A DNA stretch of 64,000 nt from Rhodanobacter sp. (lineage in GTDB: Bacteria > Pseudomonadota > Gammaproteobacteria > Xanthomonadales > Rhodanobacteraceae). The position numbers and the translations under genes were made by a program. The stretch is from the NCBI GenBank assembly GCA_030148505.1, contig JASBTI010000009.1, positions 310,001-374,000 of the forward strand. The letters are read 5' to 3'. Below are positions 43,792-53,500 of the stretch, piece after piece. The notes below the pieces were generated by a model. The model saw nothing but the letters and a program-made list of their open reading frames with translations. It searched no databases and was not told where the DNA came from. Positions within the stretch are counted from its first letter, which is position 1. Every line of letters begins with the position of its first letter.

Positions 43792-44370
43792 TCAGCCGGG
43801 GATCAGCGTGGTGATCATGTGCTCCACGTAGGCGTCGAACTCTTCGTGGTTGATGCGGGGGAGGCCCAGGGTGAAGTTCAGCTGCAAAAAGCCGACATAC
43901 GCTGCGTAGGTCAGTCGTGCCCGGTTCAGCGCCTGGGGCGGCTGCAATCCGGCTTCCCGATAGGCGGTGGTCAGGAACTCCATCCGCCGCTGTGATACGC
44001 GGGCCATCACCGGAACCACCTGCGGATGGTCGAGTGCTTTCAACAGTGCCGCATAGACACGATGCGGCTGCAGCTCATGGGCAACCCGCCGAAACAGCTC
44101 AGGCAACCGTTTGCGGGGATCGGCGATCTGCTCGATCTGGCTGATGACTTCACGCTCGCCATACTGCTCCCAGCGCTCGAGCGCTGCATTGAGCAGCGCT
44201 TCGCGGGTGCGGAAGTGCCAGTAGAAGCTGCCTTTGGTGACGCCTAACTGGCGCGCCAGGGCTTCGACCGCCAGAGCGCCTACGCCCTGCTCGGCGATCA
44301 AGTGCAGGGCGGCAACTTCCCAGTCCTCGGATGAAAGGCGGGTACGCTCGGACTTGCTGCTGACATTCAT
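43792..44370 (-). CDS. TetR family transcriptional regulator
   Basis: The 192-residue product has an N-terminal helix-turn-helix (EVAALHLIAEQGVGALAVEALARQLGVTKGSFYWHFRTREALLNAAL, about residues 19-65) and a ligand-binding C-terminal helical domain. It is divergent from an alpha/beta hydrolase gene which is followed by fadE, so it probably responds to a fatty-acid-derived ligand, an inference from context. The ATG at 44370 has no ribosome site, and the predicted -10 places the start point on the ATG itself, suggesting a leaderless mRNA. The frame to 44514 crosses the operator region and is not preferred. Confidence 0.92.
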   Translation of the reverse strand: MNVSSKSERTRLSSEDWEVAALHLIAEQGVGALAVEALARQLGVTKGSFYWHFRTREALLNAALERWEQYGEREVISQIEQIADPRKRLPELFRRVAHELQPHRVYAALLKALDHPQVVPVMARVSQRRMEFLTTAYREAGLQPPQALNRARLTYAAYVGFLQLNFTLGLPRINHEEFDAYVEHMITTLIPG

Positions 44371-44374
44371 GCAC

Positions 44375-44389
44375 GTATGGTAGCCATAC
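44375..44389. promoter_or_regulatory. Operator 1 and -10 region of the tetR gene
   Basis: GTATGG-TAG-CCATAC is a perfect inverted repeat. On the minus strand its TACCAT is a plausible -10, with TTACAA 16 bases upstream as -35, and transcription would start at the A of the tetR ATG. Repressor binding here would block polymerase. Confidence 0.6.
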
Positions 44390-44481
44390 CTCGTAAGTTT
44401 GTAATCTGCGGCCTCGCTCAAATGCGGTTGTCGCGCCGCGATACGCGGGCGAAAGCCTGCCGCGGTGTGCCTGGAGGTGTA

Positions 44482-44522
44482 TTGACGGCCATCGGTCGAA
44501 GCATCCATACTCATCCGTATGG
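44482..44522 (+). promoter_or_regulatory. Operator 2 and promoter of the hydrolase-fadE unit
   Basis: TTGACG (44482-44487) and CATACT (44506-44511) form a promoter with an 18-base spacer. CCATAC-TCATCC-GTATGG at 44505-44522 repeats the two hexamers of operator 1 in everted order and covers the -10 and the ATG. The start point would be at or one base before the hydrolase ATG at 44519. Confidence 0.6.
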
Positions 44523-45421
44523 TTATTGCAAGTGCCCCTCCACCGGTCGTCGGTCGCTTTGCTGTCGCTGACCTCGGTCTGGCGGTGGAAACGCGCCAGC
44601 CATCCGGCCGCCCGACCCTGCTGTTTGCCCATGGCTTCGGTCAGACCCGTGGTGCCTGGAACGCGGCGGCATCCACGCTGGCGGCCGCGGGTTGTCGCTG
44701 TGTGAGCTTTGACAGCCGCGGCCACGGCGAAAGCGATCGGGTGGTCGACGGTGACTACCACATGGAACAGTTTGTCGACGACCTGGTGCGACTGGCGGCC
44801 GCGCAGCCCGAGCCGCCCGTGCTGGTCGGAGCGTCGATGGGTGGCCTGCTCGGCCTGATGATCGCGGGCGAGGTCAGCCCGTCGACCTTCCGGGCGCTGG
44901 TCCTGGTCGATATCACGCCGCGCTGGGAAACCGCCGGCGTCGAACGGATTCTGACCTTCATGCAGGCGCATCCCGACGGCTTTGCCGACTACGTGGACGC
45001 TGCGGAGCAGATTGCCGGGTATCTGCCACAGCGGCGCGGACGCAAGACCGAGCAGCAACTGCGTCCCTTGTTACGGCAAAGCGCCGACGGTCGCTTGCGC
45101 TGGCACTGGGATCCGGCGCTGCTTGCTGGCATGGTGCAGGAGAGCGAGCGTTACCAACCACGTTTGCAGGCCGCCGCCGCTGCCGTCGAGCTTCCCGTGT
45201 TGCTGCTGTCGGGTGCGCGCAGCGACGTGGTCTCGCAAGCCACCGTCGACGAGTTTCTGCAGTTGGTACCGCATGCACGGCATGTGGATCTGCCCGACGC
45301 CACGCATATGGTCGCGGGTGACGCCAATGATGCCTTTACCCGCGAGGTCGTACGTTTCGTGGAAAGTCTTGAGTCATCCTCGAAGCCCTTGCCGCAAACC
45401 GGTACCGTTGAACCGCAATGA
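44519..45421 (+). CDS. Alpha/beta hydrolase
   Basis: The 300-residue product has the alpha/beta hydrolase fold. LLFAHGFGQTRGAW gives the oxyanion-hole region, LVGASMGGLLGL the nucleophile elbow with Ser106, and VDLPDATHMVAGD the catalytic His near the C-terminus. Soluble enzymes of this type hydrolyse esters or thioesters; with fadE downstream an acyl-ester or acyl-CoA substrate is likely but unproven. No ribosome site precedes the ATG, fitting a leaderless transcript. fadE follows 18 bases after the stop, so both are probably one operon under the TetR regulator. Confidence 0.88.
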   Translation: MVIASAPPPVVGRFAVADLGLAVETRQPSGRPTLLFAHGFGQTRGAWNAAASTLAAAGCRCVSFDSRGHGESDRVVDGDYHMEQFVDDLVRLAAAQPEPPVLVGASMGGLLGLMIAGEVSPSTFRALVLVDITPRWETAGVERILTFMQAHPDGFADYVDAAEQIAGYLPQRRGRKTEQQLRPLLRQSADGRLRWHWDPALLAGMVQESERYQPRLQAAAAAVELPVLLLSGARSDVVSQATVDEFLQLVPHARHVDLPDATHMVAGDANDAFTREVVRFVESLESSSKPLPQTGTVEPQ

Positions 45422-45439
45422 ATCCCATGAGGTGTTGAA

Positions 45440-47908
45440 ATGTCTGCTCTGTTGACCGTGTTGGCGGCACTGATCGCAAGTGGCGTCTGCGCCTACCACC
45501 GCACCAGCCTCCGGGTATGGGCAGTTGCCACCCCAATCGTCACCTTGGTGGTGGGCCTGCTGCTGCAGACGCCATGGACGACGGTGATTCTGCTGATCAT
45601 TGAACTGGCAATCGCGGTGCCGCTGCTGATGGTGCCGTTTCGGCGCCAGCAGATCAGCGCCCCGCTGTTGAAATTGTTCGCCAAGGTTACGCCGACCCTC
45701 TCCGATACCGAGCAGACTGCCCTGGACGCTGGAACGGTCGGTTTCGAAGGGGAACTGTTTTCCGGCAAACCTGACTGGCACGTGTTGTTGAGCCAGCCGA
45801 AGCCGAGCCTCAATGCGGAAGAACAGGCGTTCATGGATGGCCCGGTGGAAGAGCTCTGCGCGATGCTCGACGACTGGCAGATTACCCACGAACTGGCGGA
45901 TCTGCCGCCGAACGTGTGGGAGTTCATCAAGAAGAACAAGTTCTTCGGCATGATCATCCCCAAACGCTATAACGGTCTGGAGTTTTCGGCCCTGGCGCAC
46001 TCGGCGGTGTTGCAGAAGCTGGCCTCGATGTCCCCTACCGCCGCTTCGACAGTGGCGGTGCCCAATTCGCTGGGGCCGGCCGAGCTGCTGCTGCATTACG
46101 GCACCGAGGCGCAGAAGGATCACTACCTTCCGCGGCTGGCGGTAGGCGAGGAAATTCCCTGCTTTGCCCTGACCGGCCCATACGCCGGTTCCGATGCCAC
46201 CTCGCTCACCGACTTCGGCATCGTCTGCAAGCAGACTGTCGACGGCCACGAGACGTTGGGAATCAAGCTGACCTTTGACAAGCGTTACATCACCCTGGCG
46301 CCGGTGGCTACCGTGGTTGGCCTGGCGTTTCGCTTGTATGACCCGGACAAGTTGCTGGGCGACAAGGCCGATCTCGGTATCACGCTGGCCTTGCTGCCAC
46401 GTTCTACGCCGGGTCTGCAGATCGGTCGTCGGCATTTTCCGCTCAATGTCCCGTTTCAGAACGGTCCGCTGCACGGCAAGGACGTGTTCGTGCCGATGTC
46501 GACCTTGATCGGCGGTCCGCACATGGCCGGGCAGGGCTGGCGCATGCTGGTCGAGGTGCTCTCCGTGGGGCGAGCCATTTCATTGCCGTCCAATGCCACT
46601 GGTGGGGTTCGTTCGGCGGTGGCATCCACCGGCGCGTATGCGCGTATGCGCAAGCAGTTCGGTCTGGCGATCGCCCGCTTCGAGGGCGTCGAGGAGGCAT
46701 TGGCACGGATTGGCGGACTGACCTATGCCACGGCAGCCCTCTCACGTGCCACCGCCGCGGCAGTGGACCGCGGGGAAAAGCCGGCCGTGACCTCGGCGAT
46801 CGCGAAGTACCACACGACCGAATTCGGCCGCACGGTGGCCGGTGATGCGATGGACGTACATGGCGGCAAGGCGGTGCAGCTCGGTCCGAAGAATTATGCG
46901 GGCCGCGCCTGGGAAGGGGTGCCGATCGCGATCACGGTGGAGGGTGCCAACATCATGACCCGGAGCCTGATGATCTTTGGCCAGGGTGCGATCCGCTGCC
47001 ATCCTTATGTCCTCAAGGAGATGCAGGCCTTGTCGATCAGCGACCGCGAAGAGCAGCTGCAGACGTTCGATCGCGCGCTGTTCGGCCATATCGGTTTCGG
47101 CCTCTCCAATGCGGTGCGCGCCTTTACCCTGGGGCTGACTGGCTCGCGTATCGGGGCCACCGCAGGTGATGCCTATACGCGCCGCTACTACCGCAAGCTC
47201 AACCGCTATTCCGCGGCGCTGGCGCTGTGTGCGGACGTGTTCATGGGCGTGCTCGGCGGCAAGTTGAAATTCAAGGAGAAGCTGTCCGCGCGGCTTGGTG
47301 ATGTCCTCAGTTACCTGTACATCGCCAGTGCGATGCTCAAGCGTTATGAGGACACCGGCCGTCCCGAGGCGGATCGTCCGTTGCTGGCCTGGGCATTCCA
47401 CGAGTGCGTCTGGCGAATGCAGATGGCGTTGGACGGCGCGATACGCAATTTTCCGGTACGACCGGTCGGCTGGCTGCTGCGGGTGCTGGTGTTCCCGTTC
47501 GGACGCCGTGAAGTGCCACCATCAGACCGCCTCGGACGTCGCGTTGCGGCGCTGATCACGGCGCCTGGCGAGGCGCGGGACCGCCTGCTCGAGTGGGTTT
47601 ATCTGACACCGACCGCCAACAACACCATCGGCCGGATGCATGCCTTGTTGCCCGAAGTGATTGCGGCCGAACCGATCGAGCGCAAATTCGCCAAGGCGCT
47701 GAAGGCCGGACAGTTCAGCTCGCACGATTATGTCGAGCAGCTGGCCGAGGCGCAGCAGCAGGGTGTGATCAGCGCAGCCGATCTGGTCTTGCTCAAGCGG
47801 GTGCATCAAGCCGTGTTCGAGTTCATTTCGGTGGACGATTTCGATAGCGCGGAACTGCGCGCGGCGGTGACCCGGGCGGATAGTGAAAAAGCTTCCCAGG
47901 CCGCGTGA
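45440..47908 (+). CDS. fadE: Long-form acyl-CoA dehydrogenase FadE
   Basis: The 822-residue product is the long FadE type. Two N-terminal membrane segments (about 3-20 and 28-66) precede the acyl-CoA dehydrogenase domains, with ALTGPYAGSDATSL as the FAD-binding segment and FGRTVAGDAMDVHGGKAVQLGPKNYAGRAWEGVPI in the catalytic region, then a C-terminal helical extension specific to FadE. It performs the first oxidation of beta-oxidation, turning acyl-CoA into enoyl-CoA and passing electrons to ETF. A GAGGTG ribosome site precedes the ATG. Its electron acceptor pair, EtfAB and ETF-QO, is encoded in the same window. Confidence 0.95.
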   Translation: MSALLTVLAALIASGVCAYHRTSLRVWAVATPIVTLVVGLLLQTPWTTVILLIIELAIAVPLLMVPFRRQQISAPLLKLFAKVTPTLSDTEQTALDAGTVGFEGELFSGKPDWHVLLSQPKPSLNAEEQAFMDGPVEELCAMLDDWQITHELADLPPNVWEFIKKNKFFGMIIPKRYNGLEFSALAHSAVLQKLASMSPTAASTVAVPNSLGPAELLLHYGTEAQKDHYLPRLAVGEEIPCFALTGPYAGSDATSLTDFGIVCKQTVDGHETLGIKLTFDKRYITLAPVATVVGLAFRLYDPDKLLGDKADLGITLALLPRSTPGLQIGRRHFPLNVPFQNGPLHGKDVFVPMSTLIGGPHMAGQGWRMLVEVLSVGRAISLPSNATGGVRSAVASTGAYARMRKQFGLAIARFEGVEEALARIGGLTYATAALSRATAAAVDRGEKPAVTSAIAKYHTTEFGRTVAGDAMDVHGGKAVQLGPKNYAGRAWEGVPIAITVEGANIMTRSLMIFGQGAIRCHPYVLKEMQALSISDREEQLQTFDRALFGHIGFGLSNAVRAFTLGLTGSRIGATAGDAYTRRYYRKLNRYSAALALCADVFMGVLGGKLKFKEKLSARLGDVLSYLYIASAMLKRYEDTGRPEADRPLLAWAFHECVWRMQMALDGAIRNFPVRPVGWLLRVLVFPFGRREVPPSDRLGRRVAALITAPGEARDRLLEWVYLTPTANNTIGRMHALLPEVIAAEPIERKFAKALKAGQFSSHDYVEQLAEAQQQGVISAADLVLLKRVHQAVFEFISVDDFDSAELRAAVTRADSEKASQAA

Positions 47909-47993
47909 AGACCGGTTGCTTTGCGCCGCCGGTGTGCCGGGTCAGGCCTGCGACGTCAGCGCTCACCGTGGTGCGGATTTCGCCGCCTTCGCA

Positions 47994-48012
47994 GCGGCCC
48001 CGATGGGGCCGC
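47994..48012. terminator. GC-rich hairpin between convergent fadE and GGDEF genes
   Basis: GCGGCCCC (47994-48001) and GGGGCCGC (48005-48012) pair perfectly around a three-base loop. It is placed correctly to end both convergent genes, but no T-run is present on either side. Confidence 0.4.
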
Positions 48013-48072
48013 GAGCGGCAGGTGCCGTCGCTAAGTACTTGCCGCTGAAGGCGGTGGAACCGCGCCTTCAAC

Positions 48073-49086
48073 TCACTCGGCGGAGTTCTCCGCCAGGACG
48101 CAACGGTTCTTGCCGCCGCGCTTGGCTTCGTACATGGCGTTGTCGGCGGTCTTGATCAACTGCTCATCGTCGTTGGCACGCTGGTGGTCCCGATAGCGTG
48201 CCAGGCCGATGCTGGCACTGACCTGTACTTCGATCGTGGCCTCACCGACGGCCAGCGTGTAGGGCGCACCAAGCACTTCACACAGCTTCTGGCAAATTTG
48301 CAGCGCCTGCTGTGACTCACTGATATTTTCCAGGATCAGCGCGAACTCGTCGCCGCCCAGTCGCGCCACCGTATCGCTTTCGCGCAGCTGCGCCAGCAGA
48401 CGCTCTGCGATTTGCTGCAGCAAGGCGTCACCGGCGGGGTGGCCGTGCTGGTCGTTGACTTCCTTGAAGCCGTCGATGTCGAGCAATACCAGGGCGAAGT
48501 TCTGTTGTTGGCGTTGCGCACGCTGGATCGCCGTATGCAGGCGATCGTGGAAGAGTACCCGGTTGGGAAGACCGGTAAGCATGTCGTGGGTCGCCTGGTG
48601 GCGGACCTGCTTTTCGATGCGCTCGCGTTCGACAATTTCTACCTGCAGTTGGCGGTTGCGTTCGGAAATTTCGCCAAGGGCCTGTTGCAACTGGGTACGG
48701 GCACCATGCAGTTCGAGGAACACGCGGACCTTAGATTGCAGGATGGCATCATTGATCGGTTTGGCGATGTAGTCCACGGCACCGGAGCGGTAGCCCTTCA
48801 TGCGCGCCAGGTCATCGGCGTAGGCGGCGGTAACGAAGATGATCGGGGTCTCGCGCAGCTGTTCGGTTTCGCCAAGTAGGGCGGCGACCTCGAAGCCGTC
48901 CATGTCGGGCATGTTGACGTCCAGCAGGATCAGCGCGAAGTCGTGGTCCAGGCACAAGGCCAACGCCTGATTGCCGCTGTCGGCTTCGATCAGCTCGGCA
49001 CCGCAATCGGCGAGCAAGCGACGCATCGCCACGAGATTGGCATGGGTGTCGTCGACGACGAGAATCTTGGGGCGTGAATCATTCAT
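48073..49086 (-). CDS. Response regulator with GGDEF domain (PleD/WspR-like)
   Basis: The 337-residue product has a receiver domain (residues 6-120: ILVVDDTHANL, phosphoacceptor Asp56 in LLDVNMPDMDGF, Lys in AKPIN) and, after a coiled-coil linker, a GGDEF diguanylate cyclase (ARLGGDEFALILEN at about 241). The inhibitory I-site RESD is intact five residues before GGDEF. Phosphorylation should trigger dimerisation and c-di-GMP synthesis. Its start overlaps the stop of the cheB-like gene as ATGA, and it is the last of four coupled genes, so the hybrid kinase is its likely phosphate source. Confidence 0.95.
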   Translation of the reverse strand: MNDSRPKILVVDDTHANLVAMRRLLADCGAELIEADSGNQALALCLDHDFALILLDVNMPDMDGFEVAALLGETEQLRETPIIFVTAAYADDLARMKGYRSGAVDYIAKPINDAILQSKVRVFLELHGARTQLQQALGEISERNRQLQVEIVERERIEKQVRHQATHDMLTGLPNRVLFHDRLHTAIQRAQRQQQNFALVLLDIDGFKEVNDQHGHPAGDALLQQIAERLLAQLRESDTVARLGGDEFALILENISESQQALQICQKLCEVLGAPYTLAVGEATIEVQVSASIGLARYRDHQRANDDEQLIKTADNAMYEAKRGGKNRCVLAENSAE

Positions 49087-49652
49087 GGGCAACACAGCCG
49101 GTTGAGCAGAGGGGCGACCGCATCCAGGGGTACACAATAGTCGGCGCCTGCGATATCGAGAGCCGCCTGGGGCATGGCCTTTGCCATGGCGTCAGCCGGG
49201 CACTGCACGATCGCGCACCCACCCTGGCGGCGCACCTGCAACAAGCCTTTCGCACCGTCGGTGTTGGCGCCTGTAAGCACGACTCCAATCAGCGCCTGCC
49301 GCCAGACGTCGGCCGCGGCGCCAAACAGTACATCGATCGAGGGTCGGGAATGCGATACGCGTGGATCGGTCGACAGCGCAAAACATCCGTCGTCCTCGAC
49401 CAGCAGATGATACCCGCTTGGCGCGAGGTGTACGACGCCGCCACGAGCCGGCGTGCGTTCGATGGCTTCCACGACCGGAAGCGTGGAGACGCGTGCTAGC
49501 AGCTCGCACAGTAGTTCGACGGTATCGGCGCCGGTGTGAGAACACACCACGAGGGGCTGGGGAAGCCGCGGATCGAGTCCGGCGAGCAGGATTTTAAGCG
49601 CCTCAAGTCCCCCTGCCGAGCAGCCCACCACGATGGCTTCGGGCTTTTTCAT
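49083..49652 (-). CDS. CheB-type methylesterase domain protein without receiver
   Basis: The 189-residue product is only the CheB catalytic domain. GCSAGG holds Ser12, CSHTG holds His39 and TGANTDGA holds Asp132, the catalytic triad. Classical CheB has an N-terminal receiver domain that is missing here, and the usual QHMP motif is changed to CSHT. It would remove methyl esters from glutamates (or deamidate glutamines) on a partner protein. Start and stop overlap both neighbours as ATGA. No methyl-accepting chemoreceptor is encoded nearby, so the N-terminal sensor part or coiled coil of the hybrid kinase is a candidate substrate. Confidence 0.93.
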   Translation of the reverse strand: MKKPEAIVVGCSAGGLEALKILLAGLDPRLPQPLVVCSHTGADTVELLCELLARVSTLPVVEAIERTPARGGVVHLAPSGYHLLVEDDGCFALSTDPRVSHSRPSIDVLFGAAADVWRQALIGVVLTGANTDGAKGLLQVRRQGGCAIVQCPADAMAKAMPQAALDIAGADYCVPLDAVAPLLNRLCCP

Positions 49653-50518
49653 GGTGCAGGTGGCCGCATGGTGGCAATGGCGTCCGGGTTTCGTTGATAT
49701 AGCCGCAGGCCGGCGTCTATCGACTTGAAGTGGCGGGCGGAGCTGGCGGCGTCAATGCTCTCGCGCATGCCCAGGCAGAGAAATCCACCGCGGACCAGGG
49801 ATTCACCGAAAAGCTGCAAACAGCGATCCTGCAAGGGGTTGGAGAAGTAGATCAGCACGTTACGGCAGAGCACCAGTTGCGCCTCGCAAAAGACCTTGTC
49901 TGAAACCAGGTTGTGCTGGGCAAAGGTAACATTGCGACGAAGTCGCCGATCCAGCTTCAGCAAGTCATAGCGTGCGCTGTAATAGTCCGCCAGCGAGTGC
50001 TTGCCACCCGCTGCCTGATAATTTCGTGACCATTGCCTGGCCTCCCGGGTGGAGTAGATACCCTCTTCCGCACGCTGCAAGGCCCCGGCGCTGAGATCGG
50101 TGGCATAAATCCGGCTGCGCGCGTAGAGACCTGCTTCCTCCAGCAGGATTGCCAGCGAATAGACCTCTTCACCGTTGGCGCAGCCGGCCTGCCAGATGTT
50201 GATATGCGGGTAGGAGGCCAGGACCGGTAGAACCTGTTCCCGCAGGACACGGAACACGGCGGGGTCGCGAAACATGTCCGACACCGGCACCGACAGTCCT
50301 TCCAGAAGCTGTGGCAGAAGCGTGGGCTCGTGCAGCAAACGGCCAGTCAGTGCGCTGATCGAGCCACTCTCCAAGCGCAGCGCCAGCTGGCGTACCCGAC
50401 GCTTCAGCGACGCGGGAGCATACCCACTGAAATCGTAGCCATGGCGAAGTTGCATGGCGCGCACGAACAATTCGACCTCGATGCTTTCCGGGTCGAGACC
50501 GTCGTCCCCGTCGCTCAT
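49649..50518 (-). CDS. CheR-type protein-glutamate methyltransferase
   Basis: The 289-residue product has the small N-terminal helical CheR domain (YDFSGYAPASLKRRVRQLALRL) and a SAM-binding Rossmann domain (INIWQAGCANGEEVYSLAILLEEAG, RIYATDLSAGALQRAEEGIY, LCRNVLIYFSNPLQ). It should methylate glutamates of a partner protein, opposing the CheB encoded next. No TPR extension is present. The ATG at 50518 overlaps the hybrid kinase stop as ATGA; an in-frame ATG at 50530 lies inside that gene and is less likely. Confidence 0.93.
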   Translation of the reverse strand: MSDGDDGLDPESIEVELFVRAMQLRHGYDFSGYAPASLKRRVRQLALRLESGSISALTGRLLHEPTLLPQLLEGLSVPVSDMFRDPAVFRVLREQVLPVLASYPHINIWQAGCANGEEVYSLAILLEEAGLYARSRIYATDLSAGALQRAEEGIYSTREARQWSRNYQAAGGKHSLADYYSARYDLLKLDRRLRRNVTFAQHNLVSDKVFCEAQLVLCRNVLIYFSNPLQDRCLQLFGESLVRGGFLCLGMRESIDAASSARHFKSIDAGLRLYQRNPDAIATMRPPAP

Positions 50519-53500
50519 CGCCGCAGCCATACCCGGATCATCGAGGCCAGTTTGTCGATGTCGATCGGCTTGGACAAATAGTCACTGGCGCCCGCTTCAA
50601 GGCATAGCTCCCGATCACCGCGCATCGCTTTGGCTGTCAAGGCGATGATCGGCAGCTCGGCAAACTGGGGTTTGGCGCGAATCGCCCGCATGGTTTCATA
50701 GCCGTCCATACCGGGCATCATGATGTCCATCAGCACAAGCTCCGGCGTATCCTCGCCATCCAGCAGGCTGAGCGCCTTGTGCCCGTCCTGCGCCATGCTG
50801 ACGACGACGCCCCAGCCGCGCAGTACCTTGGACAGCGCAAACAAGTTGCGCATGTCGTCATCGACGATCAACAGCTTGCGTCCTTCCAGCACATCCCGAT
50901 CGTCGCGTCGACCAGCCGTTGTCGGTGTGTCCGGGCGGATGCTATGCAGGAACAGGCTCACCTCATCCAGCAGACGATCCGGCGATCGCGCGCCCTTGAC
51001 CACGATGCTGTCCGTGTACTGGCGGATCTCCAGGTTTTCCTCGCGGGTTAATTCACGGCCCGAGTAAACCACTACCGGCGGGACGCTGCCGCTGTCGGCG
51101 AGCTCTTTCAGCAGGTCCATGCCGGACATGCCAGGCAGGCCGAGATCCAGCACCACACAGTCATAGCCGGTCTGGGAGATCTTCTGCAGGGCCTCTTCGG
51201 CCGATCCCGCCTCATCGATTACCACATCGTCCTGGCGCAGCAGGGTACGTACCGCGCTGCGTGCGTCGGTATCATCATCCACTACCAGCAGGTGACGGCT
51301 GCGCCCGGCGGCGAAATGCAATAGCTTGTCGAAGGCTTCGTTGATCGCATCGCGACTCACCGGCTTGGTCAGGAAGCCGACCGCCCCCAGCTCGCGTCCC
51401 CGGGTTTCCTCGCCGGTGGCGGACAGGAAGTGAACCGGAATGTGCCGAGTTACCGGGTCGGTTTTCAATCGCTCGATCACCGTCCAGCCATCCATACCCG
51501 GCAGCATCACATCCAGCAAGATGCCCAAGGGACGATAGCGCCGCGCCAGCGCCAAACCGTTCTCACCGTTGGCGGCAAGCAGGATGTGATGTCCCTTTTT
51601 ACGTAACATCTCGGCAAGGATGCGTGCAAATACGGGATCGTCCTCGACCACCAGAATCGCTGGATCGCCTGCGTTCAATTTGTCGCGATCGTCGCTCAAG
51701 TTCCCGGGCAAAAGTGCGGGCACGGCGATCGGTCGGGAGGCCTTGACGGGGGCAGCGGGTGAGGCCGCTGCCGGCGCCGCCGCCTCTTCGCCTTCGCAGC
51801 GCTCGGCAAGCAGCAGGATGAACTCGCTCCCTACACCGATCTCACTGCGCAGCACGATGTCGCCGCCGAGCAGTTCTGCAATCCGTCGCGAGATGCTCAG
51901 GCCAAGCCCGGTGCCGCCGAACTGACGGCTGGTGCTGGCGTCCACCTGCTCGAACGCATTGAATACGCCGGTCAACTTGTCGGCCGGTATGCCGATGCCG
52001 CTGTCGCGCACGCTGATCGCCAGCAGGGCCTTGTCGGCCACTGTTTCCGGCAACGTCAATGTCTCGTCGGGGCGACCGATATGTACGTGTACCGAGCCTT
52101 TGGCAGTGAACTTGAAGGCATTCGCAAGCAGGTTATTGATGACTTGTTCCAACTTGCCAGGGTCGGTATGGATCTGGCTGGGAAGGTCGGGTGCCAGTTC
52201 CGCCGTAAACTCAAGGCCCTTCTCGCGCGCGACGTGGTCGAAGTTGCGCCGCACGCTGCGTAGCAGGTCCTCCAGAGGGTAATCCTGGAGCATCAGCTCC
52301 ATCTTGCCGGCCTCGATTTTCGACAGGTCAAGAATGTCGTTGATCAACCGCAGCAGGCTGCTGCCGGCATCGTTGATGATGCGCGCCGATTCGACCTGCT
52401 CTTCGTCCAGGTTTCCTTCACGGTTTTCCGCAAGGCTGTGCGAGAGGATCAATAGGCTGTTCAGGGGTGTGCGCAGCTCGTGCGACATGTTGGCGAGAAA
52501 TTCGCTCTTGTACTGGCTGGAGCGTGCGAGTTCTTCGGCTTTGGCAGCGGTTTCCTTTTGCAGCTCCACTAGGAGATCGCGTTGCTGATTGAGGCTGTCG
52601 GTCTTGGCCCGCAGCTCCTCGTTCGACGCCTGCAGCTCTTCCGCCTGCACGCGCAATTCCTCCTCCGAGCTGGCCAACCGCTCGGACTGCTCCTCCAGTT
52701 CGGCGGTCTGCGCCTGCAATACCTCGTTGTTGACCCGAAGTGCGGTTTTCTGTTGCCGCAGGCTCAACTCGGACACGCGCAGATCTTCGGCCTGTTTCTG
52801 GGTGCGTTCCAGCAATTCCTGGGTGCTGGCTGCGCGACTGAGATTCTCTTGGGTGAGAGCGACCAACTGCAGCAGTTCGTTGAGCAACGCGCGCTGCTGA
52901 ACGCTTATCGGTTCGAATCCGGCCAGTTCGAGTACGCCCTTGACCTGGTCGCGGTACATCACCGGTACGATCACCAAATGCGTGGGTAAGGCCTCGCCGC
53001 TGGCCGAATGAATGCGCACATAGGGCTCGGGAATCCTGTCGAGTTCGATGGTTCGGCGTTCCAATACGCACTGTCCTACCAAACCCTCACCCGGTACATA
53101 GCTGCCAGCCGGTTCCCACGATTGGCGCAGGCCATAGCTGCCAAGCAGGTCCAGACGCCCGCTTTCAGGATCGCAGATGTAGTACAGCGCCACCCCGACA
53201 TTGAGCAGAGGGGCCAGTTGGCTGGTCAACGACATGCCAAAATCACGATGGGTGGCGGCGGCCTGAAGCTCGCGCGAAATGGTCGCCAACTGCGACTTCA
53301 CCCATGTCTGTTCCTTGATCTCGATCACCATCTGCTTGAACACCTGCAGGGCACGGGCAATTTCTCCGATCTCGTCCTTGCGCTGGAGTCGGGTTACCAC
53401 CACGGAGGTGTCATGCGCGGCAACCCGATTCATGATATCGGTCATCTGACGCAGCGGGGTCGTGATCAGCCGGGTCGCCAGACGGATAACGTACATTCCG

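Noticed and set aside
42445-43995. 516-residue plus-strand open frame
   Set aside because: It runs antisense to pckG, whose motifs are unambiguous; the length is a by-product of high GC, and no ribosome site or family is seen.
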